A DNA stretch of 41,529 bases from Methylococcaceae bacterium (GCA_028748685.1 JAJRDU010000274.1:1-41529), one strand, 5' to 3'; counted from the first letter of the stretch, positions 27,724 to 35,601 are shown. A program made the numbers and translations. The notes: generated by a model from the letters alone, not told the origin.

Positions 27724-27796
27724 GTCCTTCGACAAGCTCAGGACGAACGGTAACTGTTTGATTCCGTTCGTGATGAGCCTGTCGAACCATGAGCGG
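27724..27796. repeat. Imperfect palindromic REP-like element
   Basis: TCCTTCGACAAGCTCAGGACGAACGG is followed, after a short spacer, by CCGTTCGTGATGAGCCTGTCGAACCATGAGCGG, an imperfect inverted copy. This CTTCGACAAGCTCAGGAC wording is widespread as an extragenic repeat in environmental proteobacteria. It lies between the diaA/gmhA stop and murI. Confidence 0.7.
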
Positions 27797-27827
27797 AATA
27801 AATTTGTTCAGGATTTCCTTAAGAACT

Positions 27828-27886
27828 TGTAGGTGCAAATTTATTTGCACTAATGGCGCTAAATGTCGAATAAATTCGACCCTACA
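27828..27886. repeat. 59-bp element: two small palindromes within TGTAGG/CCTACA ends
   Basis: The element starts TGTAGG and ends CCTACA. Inside are two perfect palindromes, GTGCAAAT-tt-ATTTGCAC (27833-27850) and GTCGAAT-aa-ATTCGAC (27865-27880). The layout resembles REP-doublet or MITE-like units that are non-autonomous. It lies 83 bp before the murI start and might carry transcriptional signals. Confidence 0.65.
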
Positions 27887-27969
27887 GTGTATGCCGACTG
27901 GTAAGGCACCTGTATGACGGGTTTGTGCGGCGATTAAAGGTCTCTGAATATCTATTATCTTACCGAGCT

Positions 27970-28770
27970 ATGACAGCCTTTAACAACGACGCCCCCATCG
28001 GGGTGTTTGATTCGGGCGTGGGCGGATTATCCGTTCTCCGTGCCATCCATAGTAAGCTTCCCGAAGAAAACCTGATTTATGTAGCCGATTCCGGCAACGC
28101 GCCGTACGGTGACAGAGATGGAGATTTTATTGCAACCCGTGCCACAAAGATTACCGAGTTTCTTCTAGCCTCCGGCGCCAAGGCGATCGTTGTTGCCTGT
28201 AACACCGTCAGCGTCGTGGCGATCGAGAGACTTCGCTCATGGTGCCCGGTACCCGTGGTAGCGATGGAACCGGCCATTAAGCCGGCATCGCAAAACACCA
28301 AAACCGGCGTGATCGGCGTGCTGGCCACTCGCCGGACTATCGCCAGCCCAAGCGTCGCGAGGCTCTGCGAAGCCCACGGCAAGAACGTCGAAATTCTGTT
28401 ACAACCCTGCCCAGGCCTGGTGGAACAAGTCGAAAAAGCCGAGTTGCTGAGCGACGCAAGCCGTGCGTTGCTCCTCGGATACATTTCGCCGCTGCTGGCT
28501 GCCGGCGCCGACACGCTGGTGCTGGGATGCACACACTACCCCTTTCTCTCTCAACTGATTCGCGACATCGTCGGACCGAACATCGCCATCGTCGATCCGG
28601 CCGTGGCGGTTGCGTTGCAAGTCGAGCGCCGACTCGGCGACCATCGCGTATCCGCTCCCCGAACCCAACCTGCGGAAGCAAGATTTTTCTCGAGTGCCGA
28701 CCCCAATGACGCTCGGGCGATCATCTCCGCCTTGTGGGGTCGAGAGGTGGCGGTTCAGGGTATGGACTAG
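27970..28770 (+). CDS. murI: Glutamate racemase (MurI)
   Basis: MurI converts L-glutamate to the D-glutamate used in peptidoglycan stem peptides. The 266-aa protein has the opening IGVFDSGVGGLSVLRAI, ADSGNAPYGDR, the first catalytic cysteine in VVACNTVSVV (Cys77) and the second in LGCTHYPFL (Cys187), with all expected neighbours. The track start at GTG 27925 adds 15 residues without homology; the ATG at 27970 is preferred. It is preceded by two palindromic repeats and followed by repeat-like sequence, so it is probably a single-gene unit. Confidence 0.94.
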   Translation: MTAFNNDAPIGVFDSGVGGLSVLRAIHSKLPEENLIYVADSGNAPYGDRDGDFIATRATKITEFLLASGAKAIVVACNTVSVVAIERLRSWCPVPVVAMEPAIKPASQNTKTGVIGVLATRRTIASPSVARLCEAHGKNVEILLQPCPGLVEQVEKAELLSDASRALLLGYISPLLAAGADTLVLGCTHYPFLSQLIRDIVGPNIAIVDPAVAVALQVERRLGDHRVSAPRTQPAEARFFSSADPNDARAIISALWGREVAVQGMD

Positions 28771-28805
28771 CGGTGTTTCGATGAAATCGATGACCCTCTC
28801 GCGAC

Positions 28806-28850
28806 AGCGGGGTTGGTAGGCTGATGGGTAGAGCAAGGCAAAACCCAGCA
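28806..28850. repeat. Probable extragenic repeat after murI
   Basis: The stretch gttggtaggctgatgggtagagcaaggcaaaacccagcatcgtt reads like an interspersed repeat of the type often found between genes in this group (the complement gives tgctgggttttgccttgctctaccc). Only one copy is seen here, so the call is tentative. Confidence 0.35.
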
Positions 28851-28880
28851 TCGTTAGCTTGTTTGGCCCACCCTTTGGTT

Positions 28881-30068
28881 CTATTTGTTAGGTAGTGTTT
28901 GTTCAGGCGGTGTACTTATTTTAATGAGTTCCCCGATTACTTGTCCTTCAAGTTTCGAGGAATGAGTGGCATCTGTTGGCCCAATTAGGATTATGGGGCC
29001 GGCTAGAGCACGCCAACGTTGCTGGAACTTCCTTTGAATAGATTTTGCAAAGGCTGCAAATTGTTTGGGATCCGGTGCGCAACATGGACATCCCGGAATG
29101 CCTACGACGGGATCATCCAGCGCGATATTGTTTCCAACACGCTTGATGTACCAAGTAAACAAGCCCTCACACTCATTACCACCCAGCTCAGGGAGTTGCG
29201 ACTTTTCTTTAAAACGCCAGACGAACAGTCCTTCGTCTCGATTTTCGTAAGCCAAGGACCAGCCCATGGTACGCCCAACCTCTAGTGCTTTGTCCTGCAG
29301 AAAACGATCTGGAGGGAGCGGATTGGTTTGTTGGGTTTCCAATCCCGATATCCCCATTGCATCGCCCCATTTGTAGCGAACAGTGGCCGAGCAAGTGGTA
29401 TCTGCTACCGTTACACTCGCCCCTCCACCACTTTTGCCCAAGACTGCGGGCGCGACGACAATACCAAACACTCCGTCGTCTGTTCCATTGACTGGAAATT
29501 CCCCTAACTCCCCATTGGATTTCGCGACGACTTTGAGCTCTTGTTTTGGTACAAAGCCTTCGCCTTTGATTTGGAAAGCCTGACCTTCCGCGGACAAGGG
29601 CTTGACTGAAAGTCGGCAATTGCCTTCTCCTTGGGCTATGATGGGAAATGGAGTGATTTCAACAAAGGCTTTCTTGCTTTTGTCACTGGAAATCAGCGCG
29701 ATCTCAATGGATTCCCCCTCAAGCATCTTCTTCAGGACGTACTCACGTTCTGCTCCATCATCTTGTAAGATACGACCTGAACCGTCGATGTGAAGTGGCT
29801 TGTATATCTCGGTGGTTCGCCTGTCGATCCCTCTTGCCCACAAAGAGTATGTCTTGTCGCTGGGAAACCCCTCGGCCCGCAACTTATACGTTACCCCCGT
29901 GCCTTCCTGAGTAGGTTCTCGAAAGGTCTCCTCATAGATAAGCCGCGCACCCGGAGAAGCAAATTGGTTTCCCCATTCAAGTTGAACCTCCCTATCTCCA
30001 GAGGTTGGCAGAACCGTTGCGCAAGCACTCAAAAGCAAGGTAATGGCTATCAAAGGGATTGGTCTCAT
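28881..30068 (-). CDS. Unrecognised lipoprotein with CPCC motif
   Basis: The 395-aa product has a lipoprotein signal (MRPIPLIAITLLLSAC, Cys16) and is probably anchored in the cell envelope. I do not recognise a family. The middle (~45-230) contains repeated beta-strand-like stretches such as VTYKLRAEGFPSDKTYSLWARG and FQIKGEGFVPKQELKVVAKSNGELGEFPV, suggesting two similar immunoglobulin-like modules. The C-terminal third has a VVGIPGCPCCAPDPKQFAAF motif and a helix FAKSIQRKFQQRWRAL; the cysteine cluster could bind metal or form disulphides. The track start at 30092 adds eight residues; ATG 30068 has AAAGGT upstream. It is divergent from arsR, and no link with arsenic is shown. Confidence 0.75.
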   Translation of the reverse strand: MRPIPLIAITLLLSACATVLPTSGDREVQLEWGNQFASPGARLIYEETFREPTQEGTGVTYKLRAEGFPSDKTYSLWARGIDRRTTEIYKPLHIDGSGRILQDDGAEREYVLKKMLEGESIEIALISSDKSKKAFVEITPFPIIAQGEGNCRLSVKPLSAEGQAFQIKGEGFVPKQELKVVAKSNGELGEFPVNGTDDGVFGIVVAPAVLGKSGGGASVTVADTTCSATVRYKWGDAMGISGLETQQTNPLPPDRFLQDKALEVGRTMGWSLAYENRDEGLFVWRFKEKSQLPELGGNECEGLFTWYIKRVGNNIALDDPVVGIPGCPCCAPDPKQFAAFAKSIQRKFQQRWRALAGPIILIGPTDATHSSKLEGQVIGELIKISTPPEQTLPNK

Positions 30069-30325
30069 TGTTTTACCTTTTGTGCTCAACAAATGATCAT
30101 ATGATTACCGTATATCATCCCTGTTTGCCATACTCTAGGCAATAGACTCTGTATTTTGATCAAATCTAACTGCCTTTCTTCCCGTATTGGCGAATAGATT
30201 GTTTTGCTGAACGACAGACCCGATATGTTGTGTTGGCTTCAAATGTCGGGTTGCACCACGCAAGGCTAATACGACCGGCGGTTGTGGTTGTTTTGATATT
30301 TCAATAATTGTTGTATAGTTGCCCT
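30069..30325. promoter_or_regulatory. Divergent region; putative arsR promoter/operator at its right end
   Basis: The final 33 bases hold TTGATA (30293-30298) and TATAGT (30314-30319), 15 bases apart. Between them lies the small palindrome CAATAATTG with the nearby TGTTGTATAG, an A+T-rich site of the kind bound by ArsR repressors. The -10 lies only six bases before the arsR ATG, so the transcript may have almost no leader. The rest of the gap contains no recognised gene. Confidence 0.45.
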
Positions 30326-30700
30326 ATGGATAAGCAACTCGCAACGACAATCTTCGAATCCCTGGCTTCCGGCGTGCGGCTGGATGTTTACCGGCTGCTG
30401 GTCAAGAACGCCCCCAACGGCCTGGTCGCCGGCGAAATCGCTACCCAATTAGCTCTGCCGCCGACCAATCTGTCCTTTCATCTCAAGGCCTTGACCCAGG
30501 CCGGCTTGCTAAGCGTAGTTCAGGAAGGCCGCTACCAGCGCTACCGCGCCAATCTCGCGGTGATGCGGGATTTGATCGGGTATCTGACCGCCGAATGTTG
30601 CACCGGCCATCCCGAGCAGTGCTTCGAAACCGATGCGGCGGCCGGCTGCTGCGATGCCAAACCCACACTTTCATCTACACCCACGGACTCGACATCATGA
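30326..30700 (+). CDS. arsR: ArsR family arsenite-responsive repressor
   Basis: ArsR represses the ars operon and leaves DNA when As(III) binds its cysteines. The 124-aa protein has the winged-helix fold (ATTIFESLASGVRLDVYRLLV, then the recognition helix in LALPPTNLSFHLKAL and the wing VVQEGRYQRYRAN). The E. coli-type sensor in the DNA-binding helix (CVC) is absent. Instead a C-terminal CCTGHPEQC (Cys91, Cys92, Cys99) resembles the site of the Acidithiobacillus ferrooxidans type, which uses a vicinal cysteine pair and a third near the C terminus. The ATG at 30326 is preferred to the track start at 30308. The stop overlaps arsC (ATGA). Confidence 0.94.
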   Translation: MDKQLATTIFESLASGVRLDVYRLLVKNAPNGLVAGEIATQLALPPTNLSFHLKALTQAGLLSVVQEGRYQRYRANLAVMRDLIGYLTAECCTGHPEQCFETDAAAGCCDAKPTLSSTPTDSTS

Positions 30701-31197
30701 ACGTGCTGTTTCTTTGTACCGGCAATTCCTGCCGTTCCATCCTCGGCGAAGCGACTTTCAACCATCTGGCGCCGGAAGGCTGGCGGGCATTGAGTGCCGG
30801 CAGCAAGCCCACAGGCCAGGTGCATCCGCGTTCGCTGGCGCTGCTGAATCGGGAAGGCATCTCGACCGAAGGCTATTACAGCAAGTCCTGGAACGACCTG
30901 CCTGTGACGCCGGACATCGTGCTCAGCGTCTGCGGCAACGCTGCCAACGAAACCTGCCCGGCTTATCTGGGCCCGGTATTGCGTAGTCACTGGGGCGTCG
31001 AAGATCCGGCTCACGCCACCGGCACCGATGAAGAAATCGACGCCTCGTTCATGACCGCCTACCGCATCCTGCGCCATCGCATCGAAACCTTTCTGGCGCT
31101 GCCGCTGGATGAATTGCGGAATGATCCGGAGCGACTGAAGGCGGAACTGGACCGCATAGGCAGCTTGTTACCCTCACCCCAGCCCCTCTCCCACTAG
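30697..31197 (+). CDS. arsC: Arsenate reductase, LMW phosphatase type (ArsC)
   Basis: This 166-aa enzyme reduces arsenate to arsenite, so that the exporter can remove it. It has the P-loop-like CTGNSCRS (nucleophile Cys7) of low-molecular-weight phosphatase-type arsenate reductases, and SVCGNAANETCP with Cys79 and Cys87, the pair that forms the relay disulphide in thioredoxin-coupled enzymes. The ATG at 30697 overlaps the arsR stop by four bases; the longer track frame reads inside arsR. The last residues, SPQPLSH, and the stop codon are encoded by an inserted-looking repeat (CCCTCACCCCAGCCCCTCTCCC), while family homology ends at ...AELDRIGSLL, so the C terminus has been replaced or extended by it. 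Confidence 0.93.
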   Translation: MNVLFLCTGNSCRSILGEATFNHLAPEGWRALSAGSKPTGQVHPRSLALLNREGISTEGYYSKSWNDLPVTPDIVLSVCGNAANETCPAYLGPVLRSHWGVEDPAHATGTDEEIDASFMTAYRILRHRIETFLALPLDELRNDPERLKAELDRIGSLLPSPQPLSH

Positions 31198-31210
31198 GAG
31201 AGGGGCTTTT
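31181..31210 (+). terminator. Hairpin of a repeat inside the ars operon (terminator or attenuator)
   Basis: AGCCCCTCTCC and GGAGAGGGGCT form a perfect 11-bp stem with loop CACTA, followed by TTT. The sequence belongs to a CCCTCACCCCAGCCCCTCTCCC-type repeat and includes the arsC stop codon. It lies 37 bases before the arsD start and may reduce transcription of arsD, arsA and acr3. Confidence 0.6.
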
Positions 31211-31250
31211 ACGGCCCTTCCTCTAGTGGGGAAGATTAAGGAGAAGCATG

Positions 31251-31859
31251 ATGAGCAGTATTCAAATATTCGACCCCGCCCTGTGTTGCAGCACCGGCGT
31301 CTGCGGCGTGGACGTCGATCAGCAATTGGTGGCTTTTTCGGCCGATGCCGATTGGGCCAAGCAAAACGGCGCGCAAATCGAGCGCTTCAATCTGGCACAG
31401 CAACCCATGGCTTTTGCGGAAAACCCGGTCGTCAAGGCGTTTCTGGAAAGCTCCGGCGCCGAAGCCTTGCCTGTTATTCTAGTTGATGGCGCGTTGATGC
31501 TCGTAGGACGTTATCCCAGACGAGACGAACTGGCACAATGGGCCGGAATCAACGCCTCGGCGCCAAGCCAACTAAGCGAGCAAGTGGCGGAATTGATCGC
31601 GCTGGGCGCGTCGATAGCCGCCGGCTGCGAACCCTGTTTCAAGTTCCATTACGACAAAGCCCATAAGCTCGGCGTCGACAAACAAACCATGCAACAAGCA
31701 GTCGAAATCGGCGACATGGTCAAACGGGCCTCGGCCAAAAACATGCTGGAACTGGCCGGACGCATCTTAGGTAATCCCACGGCCGACAGCGCCACTTCCG
31801 CCTGCTGCGGCGGCACATCGGAAAAGAAGACGACCGACAGCGGCGGTTGCTGCCGTTAA
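31251..31859 (+). CDS. arsD: Arsenic chaperone ArsD with inserted carboxymuconolactone decarboxylase-like domain
   Basis: ArsD carries As(III) from thiols to the ArsA ATPase. Residues 1-105 match ArsD: IFDPALCCSTGVCG holds the chaperone triad Cys12, Cys13, Cys18, followed by IERFNLAQQPMAFAENPVVKAFL and GRYPRRDELAQW. Residues ~108-174 are not ArsD: LIALGASIAAGCEPCFKFHYDKAHKLGV has the CxxC...H core (Cys126, Cys129, His133) of the AhpD/carboxymuconolactone decarboxylase family, a thiol peroxidase-type fold. The tail brings back ArsD-like vicinal cysteines, CC185-186 and CC200-201. The fused domain could reduce or handle thiol-bound arsenic; this is inference. Start ATG 31251 has AAGGAG seven bases upstream and keeps the E. 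coli numbering; ATG 31248 is adjacent. Confidence 0.88.
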   Translation: MSSIQIFDPALCCSTGVCGVDVDQQLVAFSADADWAKQNGAQIERFNLAQQPMAFAENPVVKAFLESSGAEALPVILVDGALMLVGRYPRRDELAQWAGINASAPSQLSEQVAELIALGASIAAGCEPCFKFHYDKAHKLGVDKQTMQQAVEIGDMVKRASAKNMLELAGRILGNPTADSATSACCGGTSEKKTTDSGGCCR

Positions 31860-31884
31860 CGTGCAAAAAGCCGGAGACCTTGCG

Positions 31885-33642
31885 ATGAAATTCCTGATCA
31901 ACCCGCCCAAGTTTTTGTTTTTCACCGGCAAGGGCGGTGTCGGCAAGACTTCCATCGCCTGCGCCACGGCGATCAGGCTGGCGGATGGCGGCCGGCAAGT
32001 GCTGCTGGTCAGCACCGACCCGGCTTCCAATGTCGGCCAGGTGTTCGGCATAGCCATAGGCAACAGGATTACCGCTATTCCGGCAGTGCCGGGTTTGGCG
32101 GCGCTGGAAATTGATCCGCAAGCGGCGGCACAAGCCTACCGGGACCGTATCGTCGGCCCGGTGCGCGGCTTGTTGCCGGAAACGGTGGTGAAAGGCATAG
32201 AGGAACAACTGTCCGGCGCCTGCACCACGGAAATCGCCGCGTTCGACGAGTTTACCGCGCTGCTGACCGATTCGGCGCTGACCTCAGCTTACGATCACAT
32301 CGTGTTCGACACCGCGCCGACCGGCCACACCATACGCCTGTTGCAACTGCCTGGTGCCTGGAGTGGCTTTCTGGAAACCGGCAAGGGCGATGCCTCCTGC
32401 TTGGGTCCCTTGGCTGGCCTGGAAAAGCAGCGAGAGCAATACAAGGCCGCCGTGGATGCGTTGGCCGACGAAACCCGTACCCGGCTGGTTCTGGTGGCCC
32501 GCGCCCAACAAGCCACCTTGCGCGAAGTCGCCCGCACCCATCGGGAACTGACCGGGATTGGCCTGCGCAATCAATATCTGGTCATCAACGGCATTTTGCC
32601 CCATATCGAGATAGCCAACGATCCCTTGGCTGCGGCCATACACGAACGCGAACAAACGGCATTGCAAGCCATCCCGGACGTATTGCAAAGCTTGCCTAGT
32701 GACGAACTCATGTTGAAGCCCTTCAATCTGGTGGGACTGGATGCCCTGCGCCAATTGCTGGTCGACACGCCAACGCAAGAGCCAATCACGGTGGATTCGC
32801 CGATAGAGCTGGAGCAACCTGGTCTTTCCGAACTGGTCGAGCAGATTGCCCAAGACGGCCACGGTTTGGTGATGCTGATGGGCAAGGGCGGGGTGGGCAA
32901 GACCACGCTGGCCGCCGCGATTGCCGTCGAACTTGCGTATCGGGGACTACCTGTACATCTGACCACTTCCGATCCGGCCGCGCATTTGACCGAAACTCTG
33001 GATGGCTCTTTGGATAACCTGACCGTCAGCCGCATCGATCCCTTCGCAGAAACCGAAACTTATCGCCGGCATGTGGTGGAGACCAAGGGCGCGAAACTCG
33101 ACACACAAGGCCGTGCCTTGCTGGAAGAAGACCTGCGCTCGCCTTGTACCGAGGAAATCGCCGTGTTTCAGGCCTTTTCGCGGATCATTCGCGAGGCCGG
33201 CAAGAAATTCGTGGTGATGGACACCGCGCCGACCGGCCATACCTTGCTGCTGCTGGACGCGACCGGCGCTTATCACCGTGAAATATCGCGGCAGATGGTC
33301 AGTGGCATTCATTACCTGACGCCTATGATGCAGTTGCAAGACCCCAAGCAAACCAAGGTGCTGATTGTCACGCTGGCGGAAACCACGCCGGTACTGGAAG
33401 CCGTCCATCTGCAGGACGATCTGCGCCGCGCCGGCATAGAACCTTGGGCCTGGGTGATCAACCAAAGCGTTGCCGCCACGAAGGTAAATTCGCAATTGCT
33501 ACGCCAGCGCGCCGCCAACGAAGTGCGTGAAATCGAAGCGGTCGCCAATCGGCATGCCAGCCGCTATGCCGTGGTGCCCTTATTGCAGCGGGAACCGGTA
33601 GGTGCGGAACGCTTATTGGAAATCGCATCCTTCAAGCATTAA
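31885..33642 (+). CDS. arsA: Arsenite-transporting ATPase (ArsA)
   Basis: ArsA is the cytoplasmic ATPase that drives the membrane exporter. The 585-aa protein is a tandem duplication with two P-loops, FTGKGGVGKTS (~residue 13-22) and LMGKGGVGKTT (~331-341), and two DTAPTGHT signatures. The metalloid-binding cysteines are Cys113 (SGACTTEI), Cys172 (DASCLGP) and Cys421 (RSPCTEEI), nearly identical in number to Cys113, Cys172 and Cys422 of the E. coli plasmid protein. This, together with GGAG eight bases before, supports ATG 31885 over the GTG at 31861. It follows arsD by 25 bases and receives As(III) from it. It probably pairs with the Acr3 carrier that follows. Confidence 0.96.
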   Translation: MKFLINPPKFLFFTGKGGVGKTSIACATAIRLADGGRQVLLVSTDPASNVGQVFGIAIGNRITAIPAVPGLAALEIDPQAAAQAYRDRIVGPVRGLLPETVVKGIEEQLSGACTTEIAAFDEFTALLTDSALTSAYDHIVFDTAPTGHTIRLLQLPGAWSGFLETGKGDASCLGPLAGLEKQREQYKAAVDALADETRTRLVLVARAQQATLREVARTHRELTGIGLRNQYLVINGILPHIEIANDPLAAAIHEREQTALQAIPDVLQSLPSDELMLKPFNLVGLDALRQLLVDTPTQEPITVDSPIELEQPGLSELVEQIAQDGHGLVMLMGKGGVGKTTLAAAIAVELAYRGLPVHLTTSDPAAHLTETLDGSLDNLTVSRIDPFAETETYRRHVVETKGAKLDTQGRALLEEDLRSPCTEEIAVFQAFSRIIREAGKKFVVMDTAPTGHTLLLLDATGAYHREISRQMVSGIHYLTPMMQLQDPKQTKVLIVTLAETTPVLEAVHLQDDLRRAGIEPWAWVINQSVAATKVNSQLLRQRAANEVREIEAVANRHASRYAVVPLLQREPVGAERLLEIASFKH

Positions 33643-33654
33643 CCGGAGAAGATG

Positions 33655-34713
33655 ATGAATCAAGAAGTTTGCTCGAGAACAGGCCTGTCTTTCCTGGACC
33701 GTTTCCTGACGCTGTGGATTTTCACGGCCATGGCGGTGGGCGTTGGCATCGGCTTTGTTTTTCCTTCCGAGGTCAATGCCGTCAGCCAGGCCGTTTCGGT
33801 CGGCACCACCAACATCCCGATAGCGATCGGCCTGATCGTGATGATGTATCCGCCACTGGCCAAGGTGCATTACGAGGAACTGGGCGATGTGTTTCGCAAC
33901 TGGCGGATATTGGGCGTTTCGCTGCTACAAAACTGGGCCATCGGCCCGCTGCTGATGTTCGTGCTGGCGATTGTGTTCTTGCGCGATTATCCGGAATACA
34001 TGACCGGCCTGATCCTGATCGGCCTGGCCCGCTGCATCGCGATGGTGATCGTCTGGAACGAGCTGGCGCGCGGCGACAATGAATATGCGGCTGGGTTGGT
34101 CGCCTTCAACAGCGTTTTCCAGGTATTGTTTTACAGCGTCTATGCCTGGCTGTTTATCAGCGTGCTGCCGCCTTTGTTCGGCATGCAGGGTAGTCTGGTC
34201 GATATTACGATAGGCGAGATCGCCAAAAGCGTGTTCATTTATCTGGGCATCCCGTTCATCGCCGGCTTCGCCACCCGTTTCGTGGCGGTGCGCGCCAAGG
34301 GCAAGGACTGGTACCAAAACCACTTCGTGCCCAGGATCAGCCCGCTGACATTGATCGCGCTGCTGTTCACCATCGTGGTGATGTTTTCGCTGAAGGGCGA
34401 CTTGATCGTGCAACTGCCGCTGGACGTGGTGCGCATCGCCGTGCCGCTGCTGATTTATTTCGTGGTGATGTTCTTGGTCAGTTTCATGATGGGAAGGGCC
34501 ATAAACGCCGGCTACGCCAAGACCACCACGCTGGCTTTTACGGCCGCCAGCAACAACTTCGAGCTGGCGATTGCGGTGGCGGTGGCGGTGTTCGGCATCA
34601 ACAGCGGCGCGGCATTCGCGGCGGTCATAGGGCCGCTGATCGAGGTGCCGGTGATGATTGCCCTGGTGAATGTGGCGTTTTTCTTTCGCAAGCAGGGATA
34701 CATCAAAGACTGA
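33655..34713 (+). CDS. acr3: Arsenite efflux transporter Acr3
   Basis: Acr3 exports arsenite across the inner membrane. The 352-aa protein is almost entirely hydrophobic, with about ten membrane helices, and carries the Acr3 signatures [59 protein letters not shown] with the conserved functional cysteine (Cys127), and [46 protein letters not shown]. It is not an ArsB-type carrier. The start is ATG 33655, six bases after GGAG, or the adjacent 33652. It ends the ars operon. Pairing of ArsA with Acr3 rather than ArsB is known in other bacteria. Confidence 0.96.
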   Translation: MNQEVCSRTGLSFLDRFLTLWIFTAMAVGVGIGFVFPSEVNAVSQAVSVGTTNIPIAIGLIVMMYPPLAKVHYEELGDVFRNWRILGVSLLQNWAIGPLLMFVLAIVFLRDYPEYMTGLILIGLARCIAMVIVWNELARGDNEYAAGLVAFNSVFQVLFYSVYAWLFISVLPPLFGMQGSLVDITIGEIAKSVFIYLGIPFIAGFATRFVAVRAKGKDWYQNHFVPRISPLTLIALLFTIVVMFSLKGDLIVQLPLDVVRIAVPLLIYFVVMFLVSFMMGRAINAGYAKTTTLAFTAASNNFELAIAVAVAVFGINSGAAFAAVIGPLIEVPVMIALVNVAFFFRKQGYIKD

Positions 34714-35003
34714 CGTCCGCCGTGCCGCCTCGGCGCGCCGCATGGTGTGGCATGATGAGAGTCGGTTGGAAATGGCTTTCCGATTTGGCCACCGCAAACA
34801 GTTCCGCCAAGCCTGCGTGATATGCCGCATAGTCTTGAAAAAATATGGCATATCACGCAGTTAGGCCGTGTTTGTGACTGGTAAAGGCAGATGGTACCGG
34901 CGTATTGCAGCCACAGACATCCGTTGATGACGAAAAATCGAAGGAATGGCTTATTTATTGCTGAATAAGTCGCTTTAATCGCTGCAAAAACACAGCAACG
35001 CAA
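34714..35003. other. 290-bp region between the ars operon and fecI
   Basis: No gene was found; the long minus-strand frames here are shadows of acr3. It contains the large inverted repeat listed separately. No clear terminator for acr3 or promoter for fecI could be fixed by eye. Confidence 0.4.
34813..34860. repeat. Perfect 14-bp inverted repeat with 20-base spacer
   Basis: CTGCGTGATATGCC and GGCATATCACGCAG match perfectly around a spacer gcatagtcttgaaaaaatat. It lies 100 bp after acr3 and 144 bp before fecI. It might terminate the ars operon, be the end of a small mobile unit, or be a protein-binding site. Confidence 0.6.
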
Positions 35004-35531
35004 ATGTCCAAAGACTCTTCCGGTTTCCTGCATACCCTGTTTCAGCGCCATGCTCGCGAAATCGGCAGCTTCGTACGCGGACGCTGGCCCAAGGAACAGG
35101 ATGTGACCGACATCGTCCAGGAAACCTTTCTGCGGCTGTCGCAAACTCCCGAACCGGAAACCATCCTGAATCCCAGGGCCTTCCTGTTTCAGACCGCCGC
35201 TAATCTGACCGTCGACCGACATCGCCGCCGCGAGACCCGCGAACGCTACGACGAACCGGATGCCGAAGTCGAGCATGTGGCTGACTCGGGTTTATCGCCG
35301 GAACACTACTGGCAAACCCATCAGCAATTGGAAAAATTTAGCGCCTGGCTGGACGAACTACCGGAGCTTCGACGCCATGCCTTCGTGCTGTACCGTATAG
35401 AGGGCTGCTCGCATGCCGAAATCGCCAAGCGGCTGGATATTTCGGTGCGTTGCTCCGAACGTTATGTGATGCTGGCGATGCAACACATCAGCGCCCGTCT
35501 CGGCGCGGAGCGGGATCAGGACTGGCGGTGA
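35004..35531 (+). CDS. fecI: ECF sigma factor, FecI type
   Basis: This 175-aa extracytoplasmic-function sigma factor directs transcription of the following receptor when signalled from the outer membrane. Sigma region 2 is seen in FLHTLFQRHAREIGSFVRGRWPKEQDVTDIVQETFLRLSQ and NPRAFLFQTAANLTVDRHRRR, and region 4 in LDELPELRRHAFVLYRIEGCSHAEIAKRLDISVRCSERYVMLAMQHI. These are typical of the FecI group. fecR and a TonB-dependent receptor gene follow in the standard order. The ATG at 35004 is the only good start; no strong Shine-Dalgarno sequence is seen. Confidence 0.94.
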   Translation: MSKDSSGFLHTLFQRHAREIGSFVRGRWPKEQDVTDIVQETFLRLSQTPEPETILNPRAFLFQTAANLTVDRHRRRETRERYDEPDAEVEHVADSGLSPEHYWQTHQQLEKFSAWLDELPELRRHAFVLYRIEGCSHAEIAKRLDISVRCSERYVMLAMQHISARLGAERDQDWR

Positions 35532-35601
35532 GCGTCATGCTTAACCGTCTACGATAATGTCCGGTAAACTGTGCCCACTTTGAAGTTAAACAATATCGAA
35601 C

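Noticed and set aside
27651-27969. Possible small RNA or CRISPR-like repeats before murI
   Set aside because: The palindromes are of different sequence and occur once each; there are no regular repeats or spacers, so a REP/MITE explanation is better.
33925-34851. 308-aa minus-strand ORF over acr3
   Set aside because: Long frame caused by codon bias of acr3; its His- and Gln-rich translation is typical of a shadow.
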